NCBI GenBank assembly: GCA_009746045.1
Contig: RPFO01000500.1
Span: 122,001 to 186,000, forward strand
Origin: Mesostigma viride
Taxonomy: Eukaryota; Streptophyta; Mesostigmatophyceae; Mesostigmatales; Mesostigmataceae
Length of the DNA stretch: 64,000 nucleotides
Direction of reading: 5' to 3'
The position numbers and the translations under genes are program-made. Under the pieces are notes generated by a model. It was not told where the DNA came from, did no database searches, and saw nothing but the letters and a program-made list of their open reading frames with translations. Shown one piece after another: positions 1 to 10,345 of the stretch (its first letter is position 1; every line of letters begins with the position of its first letter).

Positions 1-320
1 TGTGGCGCCATCAAGTTAATTATACAGGTATGTGTGGCGCCATCAAGTTAATTATACAGGTATGTGTGGCGCCATCAAGTTAATTATACAGGTATGTGTG
101 GCGCCATCAAGTTAATTATACAGGTATGTGTGGCGCCATCAAGTTAATTATACAGGTATGTGTGGCGCCATCAAGTTAATTATACAAGTATGTGTGGCGC
201 CATCAAGTTGACCATACAAAAACATGCATGCATGGCGCTGTCAAGTTGACTATAACAACCTGCATGGACGGCGCCACGCAGCAAGTTGATACTTATATCC
301 AAGCATGTGCATGGCGCCAT
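1..320. repeat. 32-bp tandem satellite, decaying to the right
   Basis: Six perfect 32-bp units start at 1, 33, 65, 97, 129 and 161, each beginning TGTGGCGCCATCAAGTTAAT. From 193 onward the GGCGCC...CAAGTTGA core recurs in degenerate form at about 193, 233, 268 and 308. The array runs off the left edge of the window, so its full length is unknown. It contains no plausible gene. Confidence 0.95.
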
Positions 321-2700
321 CCGCAACCAAAGCATCCTCTTCAGCAGAAACTAGAGGCAAGAGGGCTGCTGCACCTCCATTATGGCCAACCATGGTGTGG
401 ATGCATATGGGCAGACTGGCCATGGGATTAAGTATCAAACTTGGGGTAGCCCGTGGCCTGTCAAGCGTATGCCAGCTTTAACGACACCTAGCTGCATGTG
501 CTCGAGCCTCGCCGCTCGCAGTCCTGCTTCCCCACACAATTGATCAGCCTTTGTTCACTATAAACGCCGGCGGCCGGCATCATTGATGAACAGCAAGGAT
601 CACCCCTCTCTGACATTGTGACCTGGCTTAGTAGCTAGCACGACCACGTAGTTGCTTCATCATGCTGCATGACAGTTCTGGTATAATTAACCTTTAATGG
701 TTTCACCGTTCCTTCCCCCTTAGTAGCTGTGCCCCTATACCCCTTCGAACAACCCTCCGCTCTTCACACACCCCATCATGCTAATGGTGGCTTGTGCATG
801 TGGACATGAGGGCATGTGTGCATATGTGTGTGTCTACTTAATTGCCCTCGATCCCCGAACGAATGCTCCAATCGTCTCTGTTACGTGTGGCTGGCCACAC
901 ATGATGGGTGCTTGCCCCTTTAATCTGCTCGTATGCGGCCGCGCCCGGCACATCTGGCAGGGTGGCTCCTCCTGCCGCCCGCACTGCCCGTGGCCACGTT
1001 TAACCTGGCCCTGTGGAAGAAAGACCTGGCGACCAATATGTGGGCGAGGCAGATCCTCCTGACTACCTCATCAGGCAATACCACGCTCGTCCCCACCGTG
1101 CAGGTACTGCATCATTGCCAGGCATCATGTTGGTGGCTTATGATCGTGCGCATCCAAAATGCAATTGGTTTGAACACGAGCATGCAGCCATTGAGCGCGT
1201 TCAAGTATTATGTACTATGACGAATTCAAGGGTTAGAGTCGGCCAAATCTACTGCATGATCTCCTAGAAAGACTGTGCTGAACTCCAGGTGCCGCTGTCT
1301 TCATTTCAATGCAAACTCTGCTGGCAACTTCTGTAACTCATGCAACAAAGACCAATATCAACTGCATGAGTCGTTTTCGTCTGCCTCATTGCTGTCACTC
1401 ATCTCGTCTCGGTGCAGGATCCTGGGAGCTACTCCTGGAGGGTGTATGCTGCACAGGGACAATCTCGGTTCGCCCTCTACATTCAGCTCCCAAGCGGATC
1501 CAAGCTTACTGGATGCTAGCCTTGTGAACTGCAAAGTCTCTCTTCCAGCCAGACACCATCAACAAGCCAGTCAGTAATCTACTACGCAGAAGGAGAACAA
1601 GCAATCAACAACCATGAGACAAACAGGAGGTTATGGCTCGTACAATGTTTGCAATTCGGTACATTTGATGCTCTGCCCGAGATCCTGAGGATTGCTTGTT
1701 TTAGCTCATGAGCATGCTTGACACCTATACTATGTTTTTCTCGTCTACTTTTCTGCCCCATATTATTGCTAGCTTTTCTATGAAATTGAAGTAGCGACTT
1801 ATGAGCAGCAGCTAATATGTGGCACCCTAAGTTGGGTGTGAGCACATACATACTGTACATGTATAATAGGGGGCCGGATGCTTCACTTTTTAACGTACGC
1901 GGACCGTATGGCAAGTCATGAATTTATGACTTATATATGATTGATCATGCATGCCTGTACTTATACGCTGTAATTTTTTTGGACATGCACTATAGCCTTG
2001 CATTTTGAATAATAACAATTTTGATAAGAATATTTTTCACATTTGCACATGCAGAAATAGATTTGGGACATTATAGTTGATAATGCCATCAAGGTACATG
2101 TTCGATCATTGGGGGAATACTAATTAATTATAACTACGTGCAGACAGCAGGTCTGCATGCATGGGGGGACACGGATTGCATATTTGTCTATAGTGCTTCT
2201 TCTTTACATCGACCCTTGTATATATGGGGCACAATGAGAAGGAGGCAGAGACTTGGTCGTCTTCCCTCATGCTCGAATTAAGGCGAGACGTCCCGCAGCC
2301 ACCACACTGCAGGCAGCGCTGCAATTTCATTATTATTGATCACTCGACTACCTACAGCACTAGCTAGAAAAGATCGAATGCGAGCACTGCATCTACTGCA
2401 TGCGTAGTGAGTAAGTAAGTTAGTGTGTATCATGCGCATGGGCGTGCCACGGAGTACTCTCGGCTATTATGCTAATCTCGATCATTAACCCATTAGAAAC
2501 AATCATTACTATATGTACACGAAAGTTACAAATATCGTCTGCATCATATGCCCAAGCCATATAGTCACTAGAGGGGGATATATAATCCTCATCTGAATTC
2601 TGAGCTTTCCTCAACAACAAGTTACGGTAATGGCACTTATGGCAGACGAGGCGGTAGTGTAGCGGCTATCTTCAGGGGCAATTATAACCTCCACCTGCGG
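321..2700. other. no gene recognised
   Basis: Only short, mutually overlapping open frames without recognisable motifs or convincing splice structure are seen here. Composition is mixed and rich in TGCATGCA-like words, as elsewhere in non-coding parts of the window. Confidence 0.6.
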
Positions 2701-3168
2701 ACTTCTACCCTGCATTCTACCAATGGGCCGAGGGGCCCGTGGCCCGAGAAAACAGGAGCAATGCTTCCGGCACAGGAAGGTGTTTATCGCAGACGGCAGC
2801 CCATTTCTCCTTGTCTATATCATGCGGGCGCGGAGTACCTGGATAATCCCAGGACCCCTGCATCCTGATCAAGCAATTGTGTCTCATAATAGGTCCGGGT
2901 CGCTCCCCGTACGTGGCGCGCCGGGGCGCGCGCAAGTTTGCCATGGTGGCGGGTTGCGATGGGACAAGGGGACCCTGCCATATAGGAGGAGACCTGTGCC
3001 TACCTGGTTGGCCTGCAGTCCTACTAAGCCCGCCCGTAGGGCCCACATCACGGTATTCACCTGGTCTGTGCGGGCAAGATGGCCGGCAAAGAGGAGGCGC
3101 GGCGGTGTCGGATGACCAGTATGGGAGCTCGCAGTAGAGCTTGGCCCAGGTGTGGCGCTTTTAATCAC
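2701..3168 (+). other. unassigned GC-rich block, possible retroelement 3' remnant
   Basis: A GC-rich block with overlapping open frames on both strands (the longest, 130 codons, at 2,723-3,115 on plus). It ends in TTTTAATCAC directly at the (ATTA)n tract from 3,170. Ending at a simple-repeat tail is typical of non-LTR retroelement 3' ends, so it could be a plus-strand remnant facing the minus-strand LINE on the other side of the tract. No domain is recognised and no function is proposed. Confidence 0.3.
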
Positions 3169-3169
3169 A

Positions 3170-3220
3170 TTAATTAATTAATTAATTAATTAATTAATTA
3201 ATTAATTAATTAATTAATTA
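3170..3220. repeat. (TTAA)n tetranucleotide microsatellite / LINE tail
   Basis: About 51 bp of perfect TTAA repeat. It abuts the 3' end of the minus-strand LINE at 3,221, so it is most simply the simple-sequence tail of that element. Confidence 0.9.
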
Positions 3221-5700
3221 GACTCGTGCTCCCGTTGGGGAGTTGCGGAATCCCCGATGGATGGATGGATGGGTGCAAACAGTCCTACCACCGGTCTAAT
3301 CTATCTACAACAGCTATCTACAACATCAATCTAATCTATCATGAACATCAACGCTACCCTATAGTAGGGGACCTGTCTGGCGTGCTTCCCGTATGTTTGC
3401 ACACGCGCCGGCGCTTCCCCACGGAAGGGGGCTCGTTGTCGACTATATGACCTGGGCCCACTTGCATGGCCTTGTCCATCATCTTTTTCCAAATCACGGA
3501 GAGGCCTAGGCCCCCCATGTCCTCTACTAGCTGTTCTTTGAAGGTGCGGGCCTTGCGGCGTCTAGCATCACGGGGCCCGGCCCACGTAATTAAGGAGGTG
3601 CCGGCCAGGCTGAGCTGCATGGGCACAGTCCCGCGGGGGGGCCACGTGAGGTGTCTATCTATACCTGGTTGGTGCGAGCTAAGTGCCCTACTAGCTGCGG
3701 GCGCCGCTGCTTAATGGTGCTGGTGATATATGGCATGCCGAGACTACAGGTCCTCGTTGCGAACATGAGCAGCGTATCCAACTCTGAAAATGGATCGCAG
3801 CATATGCATGTTGGTGACCGCACCGTCCAGCTTTCCGGCCAGGTCGGCTGTCATGAGGGTCCACGTCTCGGCCCCATGCATACGTAAGAACAGGAAGGAC
3901 GAGGACCTTAAACAGGTCCTGTTTCTCGATCTTGCCCAGGGGCTTGCGCCACAGGGCCGGCCCGGTATTGGCGTAACGCGTGCCAGGCGAGGGAGATGCG
4001 GTGGTCCACATCAGCCTCGCAGCTGGGGAGGAGGCTGCCCAGCAGCTTGACACGGTCCCGGTACAGGACTCGAGAGCCGTCAAGGAGAAAGAGGGCGGGC
4101 GGTGGGTGAGTGAGCCCAATCGCCAGGGGCTCGGTCTTCTTGCTGACCTCAAGCCCCACTGCGCGGGCCTCGATAGCTAGGCAGTCAAGCCACGTCTGCA
4201 CGTGCCCAGTGTCCTCGAAGAGGGTGGTGTCGTCTGCATAATAGATGATGTCCGCCAGCCGAATCTCCGTGTCCGCCCCGCCATGCCAGAAACGGTTGTC
4301 AACCTGCACCCCTGGTTCCCTACCCACGATGCGGGCAAACCGCTTGCGCGCCTGAATCATTACGTACTCGACCACAATAATGAACAGGTAGGGCGACAGC
4401 GCGCAGCCCTGCCACACACCCTTCTGTAAAGGGCATGGTGGCGTGGTCCCGTAGGAAGTGCGCACCGAATTAGTGGTTGACCCTTCATACAGGTTGCGGA
4501 TGACAGCAAAAGGGTCGGGGGATCCGGATCGAACGTACAGAGCGACTGATGTCCCATAGCGCAGGCCAGAAAACCGAATGCATGGAAGGCTTTGATGAAG
4601 ACAGATAAAGTCCACCAGCACAAGGTGCAGAGGGGATCGACTCACCAGGCTGATCGAGGCGTTGCAATTCTTCCACAAGGTGGCGAGTAGCGAAGAGCGC
4701 CTTTACTGTGTTGCGACCTGAACGGAAGCCGTGCTGAGTCTCATGCACTGAGGTGGGCGTCCAGGGCCGTGCGCAGTCTGCGGTTCAGGAGGAGCCGCAT
4801 GAGAAGCTTAATTGAGGGGGGCACTTTGGATGCACACCCCTCTGTGTACGCCGACTTCCTAGTGTAATAGTTACCGGGGTCGGCTGGCGACCCCTTGTTA
4901 ACTTGTATGTAGCATATCGTGCGAAAGCTGTGTTGCCAGGCCGCTGGAGGCGGTTGCGACGACAGCAGAAGGCGGTTGCAGATATCCCGGAAGAGCAGCA
5001 TGACACCAGTCATCCTCGAACTCGGCTGCAAGTTTCACAACTGCGGCCGGCCGGCATCTCATCTGAGCCGGTGGCGTCGTCGTAACGCAGACGCTGGACC
5101 GCCTCTGTGACCTCGGCAGAGGTGAAAGGAGGCATGTCTGACGGGTCGCCAAGCGGGCCGATCAGCGGGGGAACTAGGTAGTCCGCCGCTGACCTTGGCG
5201 GGGCCGGGGGCCCGGCGCCCGGCGGGGCCGCCGGCCAGGGCAGCCGGGCGGGCGGCTGCGGCTGGGAGCAGGGGCGGGGGCGGCGCAGCCGTGTCCCACG
5301 ACCTCGGCAGTGGCCACGGCCCAGGTACGAAGCCGCTTGGCTGGGGCGCCGGGAACACCGCGGCGGTGGGGCCGGCCGAGGCCATCCGGGTCACCCAGTG
5401 CCCGAGGCGCTTGTACCAGAACCAGGCCCCCTTCAGTGCTGTCGTGCTTCTGCTGGCAGCTGCGCAGGTCTTCGGACCATCTGCTGAGCGTCTGCCTTCT
5501 TGGCCTGCATATGCTCGTATAGGCGACCCGCAGAGCCAGTGCTGCTTGCAGCCCAGGTTTGGCGGTCGGGTCCCTGTTGCAGCGGAGCATCTGCCTATAG
5601 CGGCGACCACTGTCGGTGCGTGGCGGTGGATTGACAGCAAGCTGCCGGCGCGGAGGCAACGAGGGGAGGGTGCGGGCAGCCAGGCGGTACTTGGTTTAAT
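3221..5700 (-). pseudogene. decayed non-LTR retrotransposon (LINE) reverse transcriptase
   Basis: Read on the minus strand, successive frames carry the LINE ORF2 order. At about 5,180-5,080 is a linker with PPFTSAEVTEAVQRL...DDATGSDEMP. At 5,031-4,741 is a KGSPADPGNYYTRKSAY...LLLNRRLRTALDAHL segment. At 4,748-4,690 is QHGFRSGRNTVKALFATRHL. At 4,678-3,908 is the palm, with QGCALSPYLF and the catalytic YADD box (IIYYADDTTLFED), then SKKTEPLAIG and KLLGSLLP. The domain is spread over at least four frames with stops, so it is dead. Post-RT similarity continues to about 3,690 (LVLPVLTYAWG). The element ends in a stem-loop at 3,229-3,242 and the (TTAA)n tail. An upstream endonuclease is not convincingly seen; the GC-rich stretch 5,190-5,700 may be the linker between it and the RT. 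Confidence 0.85.
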
Positions 5701-5879
5701 CACATGGTATAGCGGACGTCAAGGATGTGACAGAGCATTCGAGCTAGTGACATGGCCGGTGCCGTCAAGCTGCTTGGCCGGTCTCAGCGCCTGGTCCAGG
5801 GCCGGTCCACGCCTCTCAGCCGTAAAGGAGGATGCTGAGGACAAGGGCCTGAACAGAATGTGCTTGCGCTGCTCATAGT

Positions 5880-6010
5880 TTGACATGCAGGTAGCGACTA
5901 TTAATCAATCATACTCGTACTATTAATCAATCAAACTCGTGCTCCCGTTGGGGAGTCACGGAGCACTGAAAGTGCTTTTAATCCCTGTGTGTGCACAACA
6001 TAAGAAAGGG
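5880..6010 (-). mobile_element. second LINE 3' end, truncated
   Basis: The text ACTCGTGCTCCCGTTGGGGAG at 5,936-5,955 repeats the 3' terminus of the LINE at 3,221-3,242, including the perfect CTCCC-GTTG-GGGAG hairpin at 5,942-5,955. It is preceded at 5,897-5,935 by a degenerate ATTAATCAATCA tail. Homology is lost within about 100 bp, so this is a severely 5'-truncated second insertion in the same orientation. Confidence 0.65.
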
Positions 6011-6429
6011 CAGAGATCGACCCCATTTCTCCTTCATGCCAAACTAGGCATGCCACAGCTGCAATCGGACACGCTATGAAACGATCCGGCAGGATCTGCG
6101 GGTGCACAACGGTCCGAGCCCCGCCAAAATGTAGCCTCGTAAGAAGGACCCGAAAAGTGGCGCGAAATGCGATTTTTGGTGTGTGCGTGCACGACGGTGA
6201 CCGAATTTCCACCGATAGGCATGGCGGCCTGGCAGGCTACCGTGAGCGAATAAAAATGCAGTATAGAGGCTGGAAATTTTAGTGTATGCTCCTACGGTCA
6301 TATATTACTTGCCATTATTTTTTTTCGCCTCAAATTCTGCGGAATCCTTCGGCATTTTGGCGTCATTCACAGGTGGGTGCCTGTTTTGTCGCCGATTTTC
6401 TCTCGACCCCATCAACCTGCAGCAAAACA

Positions 6430-7076
6430 TTTTCCCGATGAAAGTGGCCCCGACCTCTGGTTTTTTACCCTAATCGACGCATTTTTTTGTTTTAAAGGCC
6501 TTGACCGAAGCACTTTTTTCATTACCGCTTCAGTTTGCTTTAAATTAGCTGCCGCGATTTTTTATCCCATTTCAAGGCTGGGCCAGGCGTCGCATACCCG
6601 TAATTCGTTTTTAATTGTTTTTGTGCCAAATATCGTGTCTTTTGCAGGCGTTCTTGGCATCAAAGACGCCATGGCTTCAGGGGCTAAAACGGACCTCCGC
6701 ACATGCGTTTCCTGCGGCGAGCATGCCAATGCCGCCAGCAATTTTTGCGCGTCTGTGACACGGACATGCGATGCGAGACCGTTGTCGACGTGACGGAGTG
6801 GTATGTGCACATTCAGGCGCAAATTTTTTCGCTGTTGAAACCCCGGCCGGTAGCAGACAAGTATTTCACCGTATCCCCTTTCCCCGAGTCTCTCTTTTCC
6901 GTCATGTTTGCATCTTACGGAAAGCGCGTATAAAGCATCAGTGAGCGACGGTATGATGGCGAGCCGTTTGCTCGCATCAGGGCTGTCCGGCTTATTCTAG
7001 AGACAAGCGATATCAAGCAGAATTTGCAGCCGGATGTGAGGGAGGGGCCCTGCTGGGGTGGGAATAAACTGCTGTG
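6430..7076 (+). pseudogene. transposon protein N-terminal region with zinc-ribbon-like motif (decayed)
   Basis: In shifting frames the plus strand encodes LDRSTFFITASVC (about 6,500), IKDAMASGAKTDLRT (after an acceptor-like TTTTGCAG at about 6,641-6,648), then CVSCGEHANAASNFCASV with VCDTDMRCETVVDV...YFTVSPFPESLFS, and finally YDGEPFARIRAVRLILETSD. Each segment has a clear counterpart in the copy at 46,735-47,290 (FDRTTFFITAAT, SKDAHDVGA, CRNCGQQVNAG...FCGGVC, DEYVTSSPSPEFLF, FHGEPFLHISDVQVTLEARD). The cysteine pattern C-x2-CG...FC-x3-C suggests zinc binding. Conservation at the amino-acid level between two diverged copies argues for a real former protein. Frameshifts in both copies show that neither is intact. 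Confidence 0.6.
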
Positions 7077-7080
7077 AGTG

Positions 7081-8574
7081 ACCTACCCTCCCTCCCTCCC
7101 TCCCTCCCTCCCTGCCTCCCTCCCTCCTCCCTCCCTCCCTCCCTCCTCCCTCCCTCCCTCCCTCCCTCCCTCCCTCCCTCCTCCCTCCCTCCCTCCCTCC
7201 CTCCTCCCTCCCTCCCTCCCTCCCTCCCTCCCTCCCTCCCTCCTCCCTCCCCCTCCCTCCCTCCCTCCCTCCCTCCCTCCCTCCCTCCTCCCTCCCTCCC
7301 TCCTCCCTCCCTCCCTCCCTCCCTCCCTCCTCCCTCCCTCTCCCTCCCTCCCTCCTCCCTCCTCCCTCCCTCCCTCCCTCCCTCCCTCCCTCCCTCCTCC
7401 CTCCCTCCCTCCCTCCCTCCCTCCCTCCCTCCCTCCCTCCCTCCCTCCCTCCCTCCCTCCCTCCCTCCTCCCTCCCTCCCTCCCTCCCTCCCTCCCTCCC
7501 TCCCTCCCTCCCTCCCTCCCTCCCCCAAAAGCTCGCTCGCTCACTCACCCACCCACCCACCCACCCACCCACCCACCCAGCCACCCACCCACCCACCCAC
7601 CCACCCACCCACCCACCACCCACCCACCCACCCACCACCCACCCACCCACCCACCACCCACCCACCCACCCACCCACCCACCCACCCCCACCCACCCACC
7701 CACCACCCACCCACCCACCCACCCACTCCTGCTCGCTCGCTCACTCACTCTCTCTCTCACTCACTCACTCACTCACTCACCCACCCACCCACCCACCCAC
7801 CACCACCCACCCACCCACCCACCCACCCACCCACCCACCCACCCACCCACCCACCCACCCACCCACCCACCCACCCACCCACCCACCCACCACCCACCCA
7901 CCCACCCACCCACCCACCCACCCACCCACCCACTCCTGCTCGCTCGCTCACTCACTCTCTCTCACTCACTCACTCACTCACTCACCCACCCACCCACCCA
8001 TCCACCCACCCACCCACCCACCCACCCACCCACCCACCACCACCCACCCACCACCACCCACCCACCACCCACCCACCCACCACCACCCACCACCCACCCA
8101 CCCACCCACCCACCCACCCACCCACACCACCCACCCACCACACCACTCACTGCTCGCTCACTCACTCACTCACTCACTCACTCACTCCCCCCCCCCACAC
8201 ACACTCACTCACTCACTCACTCACTCACTCACTCACTCACTCACTCACTCACTCACTCACTCACTCACTCACTCACTCACTCACTCACTCACTCACTCAC
8301 TCACTCACTCACTCACTCACTCACTCACTCACTCACTCACTCACTCACTCACTCACTCACTCACTCACTCACTCACTCACTCACTCACTCACTCACTCAC
8401 TCACTCACTCACTCACTCACTCACTCACTCACTCACTCACTCACTCACTCACTCACTCACTCACTCACTCACTCACTCACTCACTCACTCACTCACTCAC
8501 TCACTCACTCACTCACTCACTCACTCACTCACTCACTCACTCACTCACTCACTCACTCACTCACTCACTCACTT
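7081..8574. repeat. compound tetranucleotide microsatellite, 1.5 kb
   Basis: Blocks of (CCCT)n at about 7,085-7,525, (CCCA)n at about 7,545-7,723 and 7,780-7,933, mixed (CCCA/CCA)n to 8,145, and a perfect (CTCA)n run of about 93 units from 8,202 to 8,572. A spacer containing GCTCGCTCGCTCACTCACT recurs at 7,530, 7,732, 7,938 and, shortened, at 8,152. The tract therefore has a higher-order structure of about 205 bp. Long open frames on both strands here (Pro/Ser/Leu, Thr/His and Gly/Trp repeats) are artefacts of the repeat. Confidence 0.97.
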
Positions 8575-8799
8575 GCACATGCACCACATGCGCAAGGAGG
8601 ACACCAAGCGCTGCACCAACCACTGTTCAATTAGCTGGGCTGTGATGCCAATGGCAAGGGTACGGGGGTGTCCATGTTGGTGCAGGACATGAAGGCTGAC
8701 AAGTTCAGGCAGAAATTGTGCAGGGAGGTGCCACTACCTCCTCGCGATACCGAGATGAGGGCGCGCAAACGCATCAACGCCGTGCCGCCTGTGGAGTAA
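8575..8799 (+). pseudogene. C-terminal fragment of the transposon protein (copy A)
   Basis: After the microsatellite a plus frame reads CDANGKGTGVSMLVQDMKAD...CREVPLPPRDTEMRARK and stops with TAA at 8,796-8,798. The equivalent part of the other copy (about 48,680-48,830) reads DRDMGASMVMQ...GRLPRDVLLP and also stops just before the non-coding 3' block. The shared stop position supports this as the end of one transposon reading frame. The function is unknown. Confidence 0.45.
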
Positions 8800-9119
8800 T
8801 TGTCAGCTACAATACTTGGCATGCTGTGGGTGTACATGTAAAATGACCTTTCTAGCCCATTCGACAGCTGCCAATATGATTTTCAGCAAGCCCCTCCGTA
8901 TAATGGAGATTGCGTGAGCATCCACATGGCCACATGTGCATATTGTCAGCTGTGCCCAGCCAGTGTTTATATCGATGAACTTTTGTGTGTGGCTCCTGGA
9001 GGTTGTGTTTTATCACTTGTGAATGGTTTTCATGCTTTAATGAGTAATCTAATTTGGAGCTGACCATGTATTCCACAATGGCAGTTTCGCATCCATGGGT
9101 ATATAGTAAGCATTTGCAG

Positions 9120-9690
9120 TGGAAACTGGCAGGTATGGCGTTGATAACTCTACCAAATAGAATATGATGGGCCTGAGTTTTTGTGGAATGTCTAAAATAA
9201 TGATGGCAAAGGTGCATGCAAGTTTCCAGCCTCAACAGAGCACATCTTGTATGGAAACTGCAATGAAATGTGTTGAAAATTCCGAAATAGGTGCATTTTT
9301 GGTAACATTTGTGACCAAACGGACATCAAACAAACCATGATGGGCCAGAATTTTTGTTGAATGTCTAAAATAATGATGGCAAAGGTGCATGCAAGTTTCC
9401 AGCCTCAACAGAGCACATCTTGTATGGAAACTGCCATGAAATGTGATGAAAAATACGAAAAACGTGCATTTTTTGTAACATTTGTGAGCAAACTGACATC
9501 AAATACCATATGATGGACCTGAATTTTTGTGGGATGTCTAGAATAATGATGTTTGAGATGCCTGCAAGTTTCCAGCCTCAACGGAGCACATCTTGTATGG
9601 AAACTGCCATCAAATGTGATGAAAAATACGAAAAACGCACATTTTTGCTAGCATTTGGTGGCATTTTGTCACCAAATGCGGTTGGATGAC
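9120..9690. repeat. 173-bp tandem repeat, about 3.3 units
   Basis: The TGATGGRCCTGA marker recurs at 9,165, 9,338 and 9,511, exactly 173 bp apart. Each unit contains TTTCCAGCCTCAAC and CATCTTGTATGGAAACTGC. The same unit and period occur at 49,140-49,690 in the second transposon copy, so the array is an integral part of the element. Confidence 0.9.
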
Positions 9691-10019
9691 CATCAGATCT
9701 TGTGTACAGTCATTAGTCATGAGTATCAACTTACTTGCAAACAGCCAGGTCAAGAACTCTTCATTTGCATATTAGAAGGTATTTGTTTATATTAAAATCC
9801 TGAAAAATGCTAAAAATAGACATGCCAAAAATAGGTCAGCTGAGGTCCGGTAGGTCCGGAAAGTTGCAATCCTTCTACTAGTGTCCTGAAGATGCTACCT
9901 ACCAAGATCTAGCATGTTTCGACTATAATTGCGTCGTGCAGGAGTAATAAGGCTATTTTTTGGCACTTTCAGACCGTTGTGTGCAATAAGACCCATGTGA
10001 GCATGTCCTAACAAGTCGC

Positions 10020-10345
10020 GACTATGTCCAGATGCCCAGCCAGAATTAACCTAGCTGTCAGAGGCGGCGGAGCTAGGGTCACCCACGCAGGCCAGCTGGC
10101 CAATGCGGGTGTTGATGTCGTCGGCCGTGGAGGGGAGCCGGAGCTGCCAAGTGCCAAGGAGCTTGAAGCGAGTCGCCGGGGGGACGGGGGGCCGGCTGCC
10201 GTCCAGCAGGAGGTACGTGGGTGGGGTGGCCCCAGCGGCCCGGACTGAGCCGATGGCCATGACCTCCGTTTTCTTGCTGCATGATCATATAAGCTCCACC
10301 GCCCGCGCTTCAAGTGACAAGCTATCTAGGCCAGAGTCGGGCGGA
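10020..10345 (-). pseudogene. LINE reverse transcriptase fragment (post-YADD region)
   Basis: On the minus strand: LDSLSLEARAVEL, then after an in-frame stop SKKTEVMAIGSVRA, then YLLLDGSRPP and RFKLLGTWQLRLPSTADDI, with DDINTRIGQLACVGDP. This matches the region just after the YADD box of the LINE at 3,221-5,700 (LDCLAIEARAVGL, SKKTEPLAIGL, FLLDGSRV, VKLLGSLLP). It is a short dead relic of the same family, lying exactly where copy A of the DNA transposon is lost. Confidence 0.8.

Larger units (their letters stand above)
6060..10015 (+). mobile_element. broken copy (copy A) of the DUF7869-type DNA transposon
   Basis: Three blocks match, in the same order and spacing logic, the intact transposon at 44,734-52,285. 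About 6,480-7,030 matches 46,735-47,290; 8,575-8,840 matches 48,660-48,900; and 9,120-10,010 matches 49,138-49,990. The segment equivalent to about 47,300-48,600 is missing and its place is taken by microsatellite 7,081-8,574. The catalytic DUF7869 frame is absent: the copy stops at about 10,015, where a LINE fragment begins. The left boundary is uncertain and no terminal inverted repeat is seen. Confidence 0.75.

Noticed and set aside
1-200. Regular 32-bp repeats as a CRISPR array
   Set aside because: Units are contiguous with no unique spacers, and the genome is eukaryotic. It is a simple satellite.
2634-2700. tRNA-like GGTAGTGTAGCGGCTATC
   Set aside because: No T-arm consensus or acceptor stem follows; chance similarity.
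7013-8645. Long Pro/Ser/Leu, Thr/His/Pro and Gly/Trp/Val repeat frames on both strands
   Set aside because: Products of tetranucleotide microsatellites without start context, splice sites or any unique sequence.
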